From: Centrapalus pauciflorus
Taxonomy: Eukaryota > Streptophyta > Magnoliopsida > Asterales > Asteraceae
Assembly: GCA_020465985.1 (NCBI GenBank)
Contig: JAANYP010003744.1
Coordinates: 144,690 to 208,689 of the forward strand
Direction: 5' to 3'
Length of the DNA stretch: 64,000 nt
The notes beneath the pieces were generated by a model that saw only the letters and a list, made by a program, of their open reading frames with translations, was not told where the DNA came from and made no database searches. Position 1 is the stretch's first letter, and the number at the start of each line of letters is the position of its first letter. Shown here piece after piece: positions 49,321-60,058 of the stretch. The position numbers and the translations under genes were made by a program.

Positions 49321-52300
49321 TCACACAAGTTTGGGTACCCATCTTAGGATGAGTCCTTTTTGGTTAGGTGTTCCAGGAGTATACGACACATTCACAGTCT
49401 TAGGAACCCATATTGCACTTATGTGTGGTCCAAAGGTAGAGCCTTTTGGTATCCATTTGTGTTTGGACCCAACTGGCCTTGAAACATTAGGCGATGAAAT
49501 TGCCTTTGGTTTTGGACTTCTTGAAACCTGTTGTACATTTTCTTTTGGTGTTGGCCTAGGCAAAATTCACGACTCAAGTTTTGGTTTGGCCGATGATGCA
49601 TTGTTTTTACTTTTCTTTTTACGAATTCTTATTACACAATATGGCACGAATTTATTCATTTCCGGCACTTGACGTCTAAATCTAGGTGGACATAAAGTAA
49701 ACAAATCCGCAAATGAATACTTCATACAAGAATTAGAATCCGTTACAGCATCACAAACATTGTTTTCTGAGATTACATTCATCCTATCTCTAGAAACAAA
49801 ATCACTTGGCATTTTAGCTTTCTTCACAAAAAAACTTGAAAAATCTTGCATAGTGGTTTTGGGAACTCTTCTCACATGATCTGTAGGAACAAAATGATGA
49901 GAGTCAGTACGTTTGGAAGACTTAGACGTAGAGAAATTTCCTTGGTGAGTGAGTTTCTTCGAAGACTTAGATTGACTCTCAGTCTTCTTTGAAACATCGG
50001 CTTTTGAAGATTTTGAACACTCACCTTCAAAAATGATTAAAGGAACTTCAACCTTAGCTTTACCTTAATCTGAATATGCAAGTGGGACTTTGGTAGGATG
50101 AGAAACTTTTGAATATTTTAAATGAGAATTTAAATTTTCTTAAACTGTGTCAAACTTTTCTTTGAAGATGGTTAATTCTACACTTTGTTTAAAACTCTGT
50201 CTTACCAATTTTCCTTGCTTTTTAGAAGAGCTTCTTGATAACCAAGTGCTTTCTCTTGAGCTTTCCTCAAATCGTTTTCTAAAACATTTATTTTGTGTTG
50301 AAGAACTTTTGTAGGAATGTAAGGATGAGGCATTGGTTTGACAAGTTCGGCGTTCATTTCAGTTGATGAATAGCTATCAAAGAAATCTTTATTAAGAGTG
50401 TGTACTCTATAACTATAACTCTCATTTAGCTTATCATATTTAAAAGAAATTTCTTTTTCTTTATTTTCACTTCTTTTTTCATCCTCTTGGGTTAAGACTT
50501 CTTCCGATGATTGGAAAAAAAAGACTTGAAGCCGCATCCCATATACCTTCTGTCATAGAATATAGGTAAACTGATTGAACCTCTTCCAAATACAAAGGAT
50601 GTTTAAACCAATTCCTTCTTTTGAATGATAAAACCTAGTTTCTTTGGGTTGATTCAGATGAATAGTTTGTTCAGTTTGACCTCTTTTTGGAAATTCGTCA
50701 TCTAGGGATTTTATCCGTGAGTACAAACCTATTCTCTTTTCTTCAATAATTTTGTATTTTCTCTGATTGTCTAAGTTTTCCACACTTATCGACTCTAAGC
50801 GTTTTGAAAGAACAGGCAGTTCAGACTTCAAGGTAAATATTCCTATCTTCAGCCTTTACTTTTTCAAGTAAAAATGTCTTTACCAACTCATGCTCGTTCA
50901 GCCAACTTTTTTCATATTTGTCAGATGTTTCTTTTAGAGATTGGGCCAGTTGTTTAGCCTTGACACACTTTTCTTTTTCAGCATTATACATAGCTTCTAG
51001 CTCAAGTATTTTTGTGTGCAACTTACATTCATTTTGTACAGATGTAGCATTTAAAGACTTGTTAACATAAAAGGAATGTACCCCATTTGTCTCTGAATCT
51101 GATGTAGAGCATTCAGAATCCCCGGACTTGGCCATCAGACAGGCTGTAGGATCTTCCATGTTCTCCTCCTCTACAGTTGTGACTGATTCAGGTTTTGTAC
51201 TGGCATACTCAGCAAGTCCAACTCTGTCAGGCATATAACAGTTTCTGCCCCTGTCGTCTTCATCATCAGATTCATCATCAACCCAGTAGTCTTCTTGTGC
51301 TACCAGGGTCATTGCACCAGCTCTCTTTTTTAGGGCATCGACCTTTTTCTCATAATATCCCAGATCACGCTCGAATTGATTCTTGCATTCTCGAGCAAAG
51401 TGACGCAGTTTCCCACATTTATAGCAAACTCGTTCATCAGCTGCCTTAGGCTCATCAGCTCTAGGCCTGTCCTCTCTTCTTTCAACAGGCCTCTTCTCAG
51501 CTCGGCGGGGTTCCCGGCTATCATCACGTTGAATGTATTTCCATCTACCATCATTCCTCCTATAATCACGCCTTTCATAACGGCGATGATCTCGATAATC
51601 CTTCCTAGCATCACGTCTCTCTCTCCTGTCGTCTTGTCTCTTTCTCCTATCATCATTGTGCCTATCATCTTTATCATTTCCCCTCCAGTCGTCACGGGCT
51701 CTATCATCCCTATCGTCTCTGCTATCATCTCTCATGTCATCAATATACCTCCAAGGACCAGTGTCATAACAAAGTTGATTGTTCGTCTTATTTTGATAGA
51801 ATCGTCTCTCTTAAAGACGATTCGACCACATGGCGATTTGTTCTTGAATGGTTTCCACTTCATCATCAAATAGCTCAGTCATTGGTGGCAGTGCATATTT
51901 GTATTGAGAGGATGAAGCACCTTGGCTATAGTAGGGCATGTGAGATAGGTTTGGTAGTGGTTCAGCGGTGTATGTCTTATTTAAGAGTAAGGCTAAGGAA
52001 TCTGTGTGTTTGGTGTTTGGGTTGACAGTCAACAGCAGATATGCCAGAGTGGTGGCCATCTGTTTATGAGCATCGACATCGCCCTGATATTTCTTCAGTT
52101 CCTTGAACACCACATTTGTTGAGACATTTGGGATGTCCAGAGCTCTTTTGGATGCTCAACTTGCCAATTGCCATTCTGGAGCTAAGGAAGATAGGAACTG
52201 GATGATGATGTCATCCCTCCTTTTTGATATGCAGCTTATTGAGCTCATTAAGAACTGCACAAAACCTTGTAAAGGTACTCTGAAGAGATTCTCCATTATC

Positions 52301-52740
52301 TGCTTTGAACTCGGTGAATTTGGCCTTTGCTTCCTCAATTTTGGCCCTATCATCTAAATCTGCCCCAAGCATTTGCATCTCCACCTCGTCCCACATTTCT
52401 TTAGCTGACAGTTTGCTGTTAACGCCGACTATAATATCAGTGGGAAGGGCTTGATGGATAAGATACTCTGCCTTTTATCTGCTGTTTGTCTTTCCTTTTC
52501 TACGTCATTTGCAGGTTCACGAACTCTCCTTGTTGCTGGTACTGGAGGATCAACAGTTTTTACTGCAGGACATTCAGAGAAAAGGCTTGCGGGTCCCTCA
52601 ATAATGGATTGGATCATTAGATGACCCATGGGCTGCATGCCAATGAACTTGAGGAACCGCTTCTTTCATTGCTCATACTCATCTGGATAGAGAACTGGTG
52701 GTCTGTTCTTTGATCCAACGACAAGAGCTTCTCGAGACAT
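49321..52740 (-). pseudogene. gag: R6 gag with Arg/Asp-rich domain
   Basis: Minus strand from ATG 52740 (MSREALVVGSKNRPPVLYPD). Core pieces follow: MQPMGHLMIQSIIEG (52638), MWDEVEMQMLGADLDDRAK (52396) and KELKKYQGDVDAHKQMATTL (52113). The largest open part (51735-50821, 304 codons) starts with about 80 residues dominated by alternating R and D (RDDSRDDRDDRARDD and on). A CCHC knuckle CYKCGKLRHFAREC follows, then an acidic tract, and then a coiled coil with KTFLLEKVKAEDR. Coiled-coil and low-complexity pieces continue to 49321, ending in WVPKLV. A TGA replaces a likely Trp codon near 52665, and further shifts break it. The charged repeat next to a knuckle suggests an RNA-binding surface; this is inference. 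Confidence 0.78.
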
Positions 52741-53464
52741 GATGTTGTGTTGAGTGATGATTATGAGTTAAAGATCTTTGGTAGTGGAAACTGATAATTC
52801 AGTTAAGTGAACCAAAATTCGGATGGGCAGAACTCGGATATGTCTGAAATACGGATGATGTGGATTTCGGATTGATAACTAAAACTCGGATGAAAAGAAA
52901 TTCGGGTGAAGAAACTAAACTCGAGTGAGTTGAATTTCGGGTGATCCGCCGAATCTCGGATGGTTCGAAATTCGGGTGATGAATAAAAACTCGGATGAGA
53001 CGAAATTAGGTTGAGGAACCGAAATTTGTGTGATCGGTATTTCGGGTGTTGATCCGAATTGATTATAAAAATATTTTAAATGAAGAACAAGTGTTTTTAG
53101 AGAATCTGAAAAAAATTTTAACCAAATTTCGGGAGAGCCGAATTTCGGATAGGATCCGAGATTTGGTCCAATAATGGTTAAAAATGGATCCGAGATGGTC
53201 CGCGAATTGATCCGAGTTGATCCGATATAGGATCCGAGTTGGTCCGAGATTGAAATTGTTAATGATTTTCAGAATTTCAGAATTAAGTCTAATAAGTTTT
53301 AAACACTGGAAATAATTTCTAAATGATTGGGTGGAAGTTGGAAACGCGTTTTGCGAAAAGCAAGTATCCAATAAGACTTATACATATTGATTTTTAAGCA
53401 AAAACCGAGAAGAACAATGATAAAATTTTCGATTAACAATTTCAATCAATTAAACAATAAAACT
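52741..53464 (-). other. R6 leader with GAATTCGGATG-type motif array
   Basis: Non-coding. 52800-53240 holds a dense array of motifs such as GAAATTCGGGTG, CTCGGATG and GATCCGAG. No primer-binding site is recognisable, so either it has decayed or the join to the R7 LTR is a rearrangement. Confidence 0.5.
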
Positions 53465-53795
53465 TGTAACGATTGAACAAGAAATGCTCGTACTCAGTAC
53501 TAGATTTATTGTTTATGATTCACGAATATAAAAAGCAAACAAATGAAATTCAATATTAAAGAACCACAATTAAGATCAACCAAACAATAACCAAAAAGAA
53601 CAACACTAATCGAATGATTGGATTTCACGAGAGAAATTACATTTCGTTTCTTGGAAAGCAAGCACTAAAACCTAGGTGAGCAAATCCGTACAAAAGAATA
53701 TTTCGTGCAAATTCTCATACACAATACAAAGTATTTAAATATTACAAAATGATCCCTAGACTTATAAAATTCATATACAAAATCAATTCCCAACA
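53465..53795 (-). repeat. R7 3' LTR (left limit uncertain)
   Basis: Minus strand TGTTGGGAATTG starts at 53795 right after a polypurine stretch AAAAGGGAGAGAT. A plausible end is ATCGTTACA at 53465, giving 331 bp with TG...CA, but no second copy is in the window to confirm it. Confidence 0.4.
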
Positions 53796-55911
53796 ATCTC
53801 TCCCTTTTAGGAATGATTATAAGTCTTTGATCTTTAAGCCCCAACTTCATCTCGAACCTCCTGATGCTCTTTCTATTCATTAGTGTCGACTCAATCTTTG
53901 CGACAAAATCTAGAACCATCTTTCTATCACCTGGACTTATACCTCCTATCTTCATTTTGCGCTTTGCATCATAAGCAAGTTTTCCTTACTGCCCCGTCAT
54001 GACTTTCTGAAGAGTACCATCACAATACTCGTTTAATTCAATCATCCGCATGGCTCTCTTTTTTTGATCTTTGTCTTTGTAAATGACCACCGGATGCTTG
54101 GCCGTAACAAATTGATACTCTTTCAGTCTGTCCATATACTTGATAAATCTATTCGGCGTGGTGATATTTATTCTTCGCACCCCTCTCAACCCCAATCTGT
54201 AAATCTTTTATAGACATAAGCACCAACTTTGTGTGCATGAAATGGAATAGAGCTTTAAGTGCAAATCTACAATATTCTTCTCTCTTGTTCCGGCACAACT
54301 CATCAAAGAGGTCTTCAACATCAATAAAATTTATATTAAACAAATTAGCTTCACTAAACACATACGTCTTTCCGTCAGCTCTCGTTACAGTGAAACTAGG
54401 ATAGAAAATATTCACGAAACGATCCTTTTCAATCCTTACAAGATCGACTATCCTGTGCTCACTCCTTACATCTTCAATACGCTGTGTTTTATTCTGCCGG
54501 AAATGAGCGTAGTTCACAAGATTTGGCATATTCGGCTTGATCACTTTGAAGAGCTTCAAAAATGAACATGGAGAACATTTCTTGCAGAATATCTTCTTCT
54601 CTTAGTGATCTTCCAAGAATGGAAGTGTATTACGTTTCTTTATGAAGTTTGAATTTTGCTTTCTAGATAGATTCAGCTTAATCTTCTTCTTCCTTATTTC
54701 ATCGTCATTCAACAAAGTTAGCATATCATTTATTTCTTTCTGAACTACTTCTTGAACAACATATCTCAAATGATGCTGACGTTCTGATTTCATCTGCCAA
54801 AATATAACTCTTGAAGAACTTATCCATCAATTCCGGCACTACATCACCTTAACTGATTCCTGCACTACATCACCAACCGGAAATGGATAATACTCCTTCC
54901 TTAACTGTAACCTTCACCTTAGGCTATTCAACCGTTGGTGTTGGCATTTCATCTCTTAATATTTCCTCGACCAACTCCTCCTCATTTACTAACTTTTCTG
55001 CTCTCAGAGACATATCAGACAATTCAAATACTTCATCTTCAGGCACATCAATTTCTATTTCAGCTTCTTCAATCCTGAATACTTCTTCTTTTGCTTCATT
55101 AACTGAATCATCATATTCTTCAAAATTGTAACTTCCAGATTGTATACTCAAAGGAACTGGAACATCTTCATGAAGAATCAATTCCAACTCACTCTGAGCA
55201 TCAACCGGTTTTTCAGTTGAGCCTCCTGCCTCTCCTGCACCTTCACCTCCAGTTTCTTTCATAACCATTTGTAACTCAGTGTCTCCAAGTTTCCTCCTCT
55301 TCTTCCCCTCATGAGGAGCATCATCGGAGTCATCATCATGATCCACATGTTTACGTTTCAATCCTAAAATTTAAGACTTACAAGACTGCTCAATAAAAGA
55401 TAATATTTCAGATAAAGAGCCTAGAGCACTAACAACTGTGTTTTCTAACCCCAACATTCTCTCCCTCATCTCATCAAACTGCTCAAAACAGTTGTCCCGC
55501 GACTCATTATTTGAAATTTATGATTCTTCTTCTTCTGCAACTGCTGCAGTAGCTTTGCCTTTTAATAACCTTTGAATGTTTGACATCTGATTCATCATTT
55601 CAGCATATTGACTTGTCATTTGACTTGTAACTCTAACTATAGCTTCATTCAGTCGTGTTTCAGATTCAAAGGGTAACGTGCTCACACCTGGGTCACTTAG
55701 ACTTCTAGTTGTCACAATGGTTGAAGTTGTAAAAAGAACTTCCTTCTGGCCTGTGCTCAGAGATGGCATTATCGTAGCTCTGACAGGTTTTCCAACTACT
55801 TCAAGTAAAGGAGCAATAAATGCTTCCGACATTGTAGTTGTTCTGATAGGGACACTAAGTCCTTCTGTACTTACTTCAACAAATGAAGTCGTCTCGAGTG
55901 TCCTACTGTAA
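53796..55911 (-). pseudogene. R7 ORF3
   Basis: Minus strand. Frames 55911-55518 (with MSEAFIAPLLEVVGKPVR and a Q/M-rich helix QMTSQYAEMMNQMSN), 55361-54924 (KRKHVDHDDDSDD, then an acidic tract), 54793-54602, 54559-54149 (VIKPNMPNLVNYAHF, FVNIFYPSF), 54195-53986 (VVIYKDKDQKKRAMR, MIELNEYCDGTL) and 53955 onward. The layout (middle coiled or acidic part, then a basic C-terminal domain before the LTR) matches the C-terminal half of ORF3 in other elements. The phrase with a basic run followed by EL..DGTL recalls the same domain in asterid copia ORFs known to me. At least four stops or shifts. Function unknown. Confidence 0.6.
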
Positions 55912-57506
55912 ATTTATTGTATGACCGGTACATGAAGGAATGTACACTCGGGCAGTTGTGTACTTATTTCAATATCCATGAAATCCAAATGATCCCAGGA
56001 TAGCTCATGTGCTATGTCCCTGTGCAAAAATGAAACATCTCCTCCTTCAGCTCCGATGAGTTCATAGATATCGACTGTTTAGACTCGGGTCCTGAACTGG
56101 CATGTCCAGGAGCAATTACGATGCCTTTGTCAAATTTAACATCTACGCTTTCGTTGACGGTCTTTGTGCATTTGTTGTAGACTCAGAATGCCACTGATTC
56201 TTTTGAGTTTCCAATGAATATTCCTTCATCAGCATTCTGATTAAATTTTCCCAAGCTGTCTTTATCGTTTAAGATAAAACACCTGCAACCAAAAACATGG
56301 AAAAATTTTATATTAGGAACTCGTTTATTTATCAGCTCATATGACGTTTTTTCGAATCTTTTATTGATTATTAATCTATTCTGGGTGAAACACGCAGTTG
56401 CCAAAACTTCAGCCCAAAGGAACATCGGCGATTCGAATATGCTAGCATCGTCCTCGCAGATTCAACTAGCGTTCGGTTTCTCTTTCAACTACACCGTTTT
56501 GTTGAGGGGTACGAGCTGCCGAAAATTGATGCGAAAGCCAACAGAACTAAGAAATGTCTCGAGGGACTTGTTCTTAAATTCTGTAGCATTATCAGATCTA
56601 ATGGTCTGGACAGAAAGCTACAACTTGACTTGTATCTTGCGTATGAAGTCAATTATCATCTCAGTAGCTTCGGACTTGGATCTCAGGAAGAACACCTATG
56701 TGTATCTTGAATAATCATCAACGATCACCAACACATATTTCTTCTTATTAATGCTTTGTACTCGCATAGGCCCCCATAAATCCATATGAAGTAGCTCTGA
56801 TGGCCTAGTTGAAGAATGTTTAACTTTTAATTTATGTGAAGCCCTCACCATCTTCCCTTTCTCACAGGCGGCACACAACTGCTCCTTTTGAAATCGGAGA
56901 GTCGGTAGACCTTTTACTAAACCTCCTTTTGCAAGGTTAGTCAGTTCTTTGAAGTTCAGATGAGACAGACGGCGATGCCACAACCAGGATTCTTTTGATG
57001 TTGCCTTTGACAGTAGACAAACATCCTTTTTTCAGATTTATGTTTGCTAAGTCTATGGAGTAAAAAAATTGTTTTCCTAGTTCCAGCAGGATTTCCTTCC
57101 CTTCCCCAGATCTTATGCTACACTTATTCGCCTTAAAATTGACTTCCAACCCTTTGTCGCACAGTTGCCCAATGCTGAACAGATTGTGGCCAATACCATC
57201 TACATAAAATACCTTCTGAATGGTAATCTTATTGTATTCCAGACTTCCATAGCCTTTGACAGACAGAATTGATTTTTTCCGATTCTGACCGTCCCACAGA
57301 ATTTGTATACAAAATTCGTGAGGGTGTCTCGCTGTCCGGTCATGTGCTTGGAACATCCGGAGTCAAGGTACCACACATGATTTACGTACAAGAGGAAGTA
57401 AAACATGAGGTACCCACTTATAGTTGGGTAGTTTTGATTTCGGTAAATCATGTGGTATCACTTCAGGTAGAGAAACAGATAATTTCTTTGTTTTCGGAAC
57501 CCACTT
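55912..57506 (-). pseudogene. pol: R7 gag end, protease and integrase; reverse transcriptase deleted
   Basis: Minus strand. The gag C-terminus KWVPKTKKLSVSLPEV lies left of the R8 insertion. Protease HVWYLDSGCSKHMTG is near 57370, one frame off. Then come YVDGIGHNLFSIGQLCDKGL (57190), WHRRLSHLNFKELTNLAKGG (56983), HMDLWGPM, IVDDYSRYT, and FLWAEVLATACFTQNRL (56425) with FGCRCFILNDKDS. After about 56180 the sequence passes through a short degenerate stretch straight into ORF3, so about 2 kb encoding reverse transcriptase and RNase H has been deleted. Confidence 0.8.
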
Positions 57507-58166
57507 TGTCAGGATCAGAATGTTACTACTTAAGATTAACTGGTTTGAATTGATCAGAGTATAAACCAATAATCTTGTATTAAATCAAAGTCCAATTAAG
57601 AAGTTTGCGGAATAACACTTAATTGTTTTAAGAAAAACTTTCAGAATCAATAACAAATAAATATAATTGACTAAACAAAATTGCTTGTATTGCTGAACTC
57701 AATGATTACAATCACCTCTAATCTGTTTGATTAGACGAAGAACACAAATTGTTCTTAGGGTTTACAACCTTAGAGGCTTATGAAAACTTAAACAAAAAGC
57801 AATTACACACTTGAACGTGCAGAAACTTGTTACAATAGAAAAACTTGTTCTATGTATTTATAATGCTTTCTGATTTGTTTCCTTGAAGGATTCTGACTTC
57901 TCTAATAGTAGATATGCTGGAATCTTCGTGTAAATATCTCTTCCTGAATATCAGCTCTTTCTGTTTATGAAAGTGTTGAGCAGCATGAATCACTGAGCAG
58001 CTTGAACAGAGCAGCTTGAATGAATTTACTATGGCAGCTTGAACTTTTATACTAGCAGCTCGAACTTCTTCAACTAACAGCATGAACTTTGTACTTACAC
58101 AGAAAATCTACTAACAGTTTGAGAAATCTAACTAACAGCTTGAACTACTTAGAATATTTCCCAACA
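57507..58166 (-). repeat. R8 3' LTR (family alpha), 660 bp
   Basis: Minus strand TGTTGGGAAATATTC to CATTCTGATCCTGACA, matching the R1 and R2 LTRs. It keeps the two hairpins and the TTCAAGCTGCT array but not the TA expansion. The polypurine tract is AGTTAGGGGGAGAT on the minus strand, next to 58167. Confidence 0.92.
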
Positions 58167-58270
58167 ATCTCCCCCTAACTTAAATTCTTTACATAAGACT
58201 TTAAGTTCTATACAAATAAGGAAATAAAACCAAGTAAAACTGTTATTTACAAACCAAGGCTTCCAAAAAC

Positions 58271-58648
58271 TTACAACTGTGCAAGTTTCTGATTGACTGC
58301 CTTCAAAAATTCTTTCTTCAGATCTTCTCTATCACAATATATTCTCACTGAGCTCATTTGAAGTAACAAAGCCTTTGGAAGATCATAAAATTCAAAATTG
58401 AAGTACATACCGGATCCATTTGCAAATTTGAGTCTGTAAGTCTTTGATTTGACAAATAGATCAACTTGTGCAATCTTCATCTCCTTGGCATCTTCTATAT
58501 CTTTCCTTATTGACTCAGGATCAAAAATGCTTTTCAGATCTTTGATAGCTTGCTTGACTTGTGGAAGAGCGGATTTGACTTGGGTCACAGACCCAACATG
58601 ATGCATTCTTGTAAGCTCATCTCTGGTCATCCCTTGGACTATATGCAT
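58271..58648 (-). pseudogene. R8 ORF3, C-terminal domain (fragment)
   Basis: 125 open codons on the minus strand, ending in VNQKLAQL just before the polypurine tract. It aligns by eye with the last part of R2 ORF3 (8950-9335): GMTRDELTRMHHVGSV against RLTRDELTNMHQIGNV, and FDPESIRKDIEDAKEMKIAQ against FYPESTRVDIEAAKNMKI. Here the frame is intact where R2 has a stop (Gln codon in R8, TAG in R2 at 9138). The N-terminal part was separated by R9 and lies outside the window. Role unknown. Confidence 0.75.
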
Positions 58649-58666
58649 TAAGCTCTTATACTCTTC

Positions 58667-59348
58667 TGTTGGTACACCCTGTGTGACGATAGCAGTCTAA
58701 TCGATTTGCATTATGGTTTAAGTAATGGTTTAAGTAATATTCTGAGTATTAACAAGTATTTAGATATATATGTTTAATATGTGTTTGTCTGTTATTGATT
58801 GTGTGTTTGAACTTGATGTAACGTATTACAAGAAGTTCAAACATAAAGATCAAAGATTAACTCAAGCATAAGTTAAAACATAAGTTTCATCACTTAAGTG
58901 TTTAAGTGTATTGGCTAGATTCGAATAGGTAAAGGAAGACATTCGAATCTGTGATAGATTCGAATGTATCCTTAGATTCGAATAGGCTAGATTCGAGTCT
59001 GTCAGATGGACAGATTCGAATGGGCCTTAGGCCAGATTCGAGGTTGGCCCACAACAAACTCGAATCAGGGTCTATAATTAGGGATAGACTCGAATCATTA
59101 AGAGACCTTTAAGGGACCTTTGGCAGAATTCGTGAGGAATTAAGCAAGAGGCGATCTCGAGTTTATCAGCTAGGTGAGTTCCGTTTCGGAGAGAATTAGT
59201 ACGTAGGATCGTTCGTGTGTCGTTCGTTCAGCGTCTAATAGTCTCCGTGTTTCCGTTGGTTGAGAGTTGTCCGTCTAACCGTCGACGAGGATTCCGCACT
59301 CGTTCACGGATCCGCGTCTAGATAGATCTTGCAGTGGTAGACCTTACA
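58667..59348 (+). repeat. R9 5' LTR (family beta), 682 bp
   Basis: TGTTGGTACACCC to ACCTTACA. Same ends and same TTCGAATC motif region (58915-59180) as R3, with small indels. Confidence 0.93.
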
Positions 59349-59350
59349 AG

Positions 59351-59363
59351 TGGTATCAGAGAC
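59351..59363 (+). other. R9 primer-binding site
   Basis: TGGTATCAGAGAC, two bases after the LTR; one mismatch from the R3 site. Confidence 0.88.
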
Positions 59364-60058
59364 TACGGAGTGTTCTTGGTGTTCATCGTGTTCATCAGAT
59401 ACATTCTAGGTTTCTTGACGCTAGTTGGACGGTTTTGCTCTCAAAAACGTGTTTTTGAGCTTAGCAAATTCATATTCGGGAAACACTTTGTCGTTTTTCA
59501 CGTTTTTGGTCGAAATCATTATTTTTCGTTTGAAAAATAGTGATTTAATCTGTAAAACGTCAAAAAATCAAAGTGTTAGCCGTTTTTCGAGTTTGCGGCG
59601 CTCGAATCTATAGGGGTAATTAGGGTTTCTCTCTAGTCTCGAGTCTAACCAAAATACGCTCCTTTCGAGTCAATTTCAGTGAGTTTCGAGTCTACATTAT
59701 TTCGAATCTGTTGCTTCATTCGAATAGGATCTCGAGTCTAGTTTAGTGTCGAGTTTATTTCGAATCTAGTATTATTTCGATTCTGTGCTTCGAATCTGCT
59801 GTCATTCGTCTCTGCTGTGCCTTCGATTCTAAGGGTCTTCGAATCTAAGGAGTCCTTCGAATCTGACATATCTTCGAATCTAAGGGTTGTTCGAATCTGA
59901 CATAATTTCGAATCTAATTGACTTTTAAGACTTAATCGAATTTAATTTCAAAAGATTTAATATTAATTAGTTTCGAATCTATTTAGATTCGAATAAGTTA
60001 ATCTAAGTCAGTTTAGAATTAAATTAATTAAGTTAAAACTCAATTTCTTTCAGAAAAG
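59364..60058 (+). other. R9 leader with TTCGAATCT array and candidate intron
   Basis: Donor-like GGG/GTAATTAGG (intron start 59616) and acceptor-like CTCAATTTCTTTCAG (ending 60053) enclose most of the array; the gag ATG follows at 60059. The leader shares the donor site with R3, where the acceptor has changed. Splicing is not shown. Confidence 0.55.

Larger units (their letters stand above)
44169..53464 (-). mobile_element. R6: Ty1/copia element with Arg/Asp-rich Gag, 3' end truncated
   Basis: Minus strand: leader, gag (52740-49321), pol (49066-45643), then a 1.5 kb post-pol spacer that stops at R4. No ORF3 or 3' LTR of its own is visible, and no primer site is recognisable upstream of gag. 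Many stops and shifts. Its proteins are closer to R7 than to R2 or R3. The right boundary with the R7 LTR is approximate. Confidence 0.75.
53465..57506 (-). mobile_element. R7: internally deleted Ty1/copia fragment
   Basis: Minus strand: last part of gag, protease and integrase (57506-55912), then ORF3 (55911-53796), polypurine tract and LTR. Reverse transcriptase and RNase H are missing. The upstream part lies beyond R8 and R9, outside the window. Confidence 0.75.
57507..58666 (-). mobile_element. R8: 3' end of a Ty1/copia element (family alpha)
   Basis: Minus strand: C-terminal end of ORF3, polypurine tract, LTR (58166-57507). It is interrupted at 58667 by R9, so the rest lies right of the window. 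Inserted in the gag end of R7. The five bases left of it are CACTT; the partner copy is unseen. Confidence 0.88.

Noticed and set aside
51330..51873. ORFs on both strands opposite the R6 Arg/Asp-rich Gag (Ile/Met/Gly-rich or Ser/Ile-rich)
   Set aside because: Low-complexity shadows of the RD-repeat codons.
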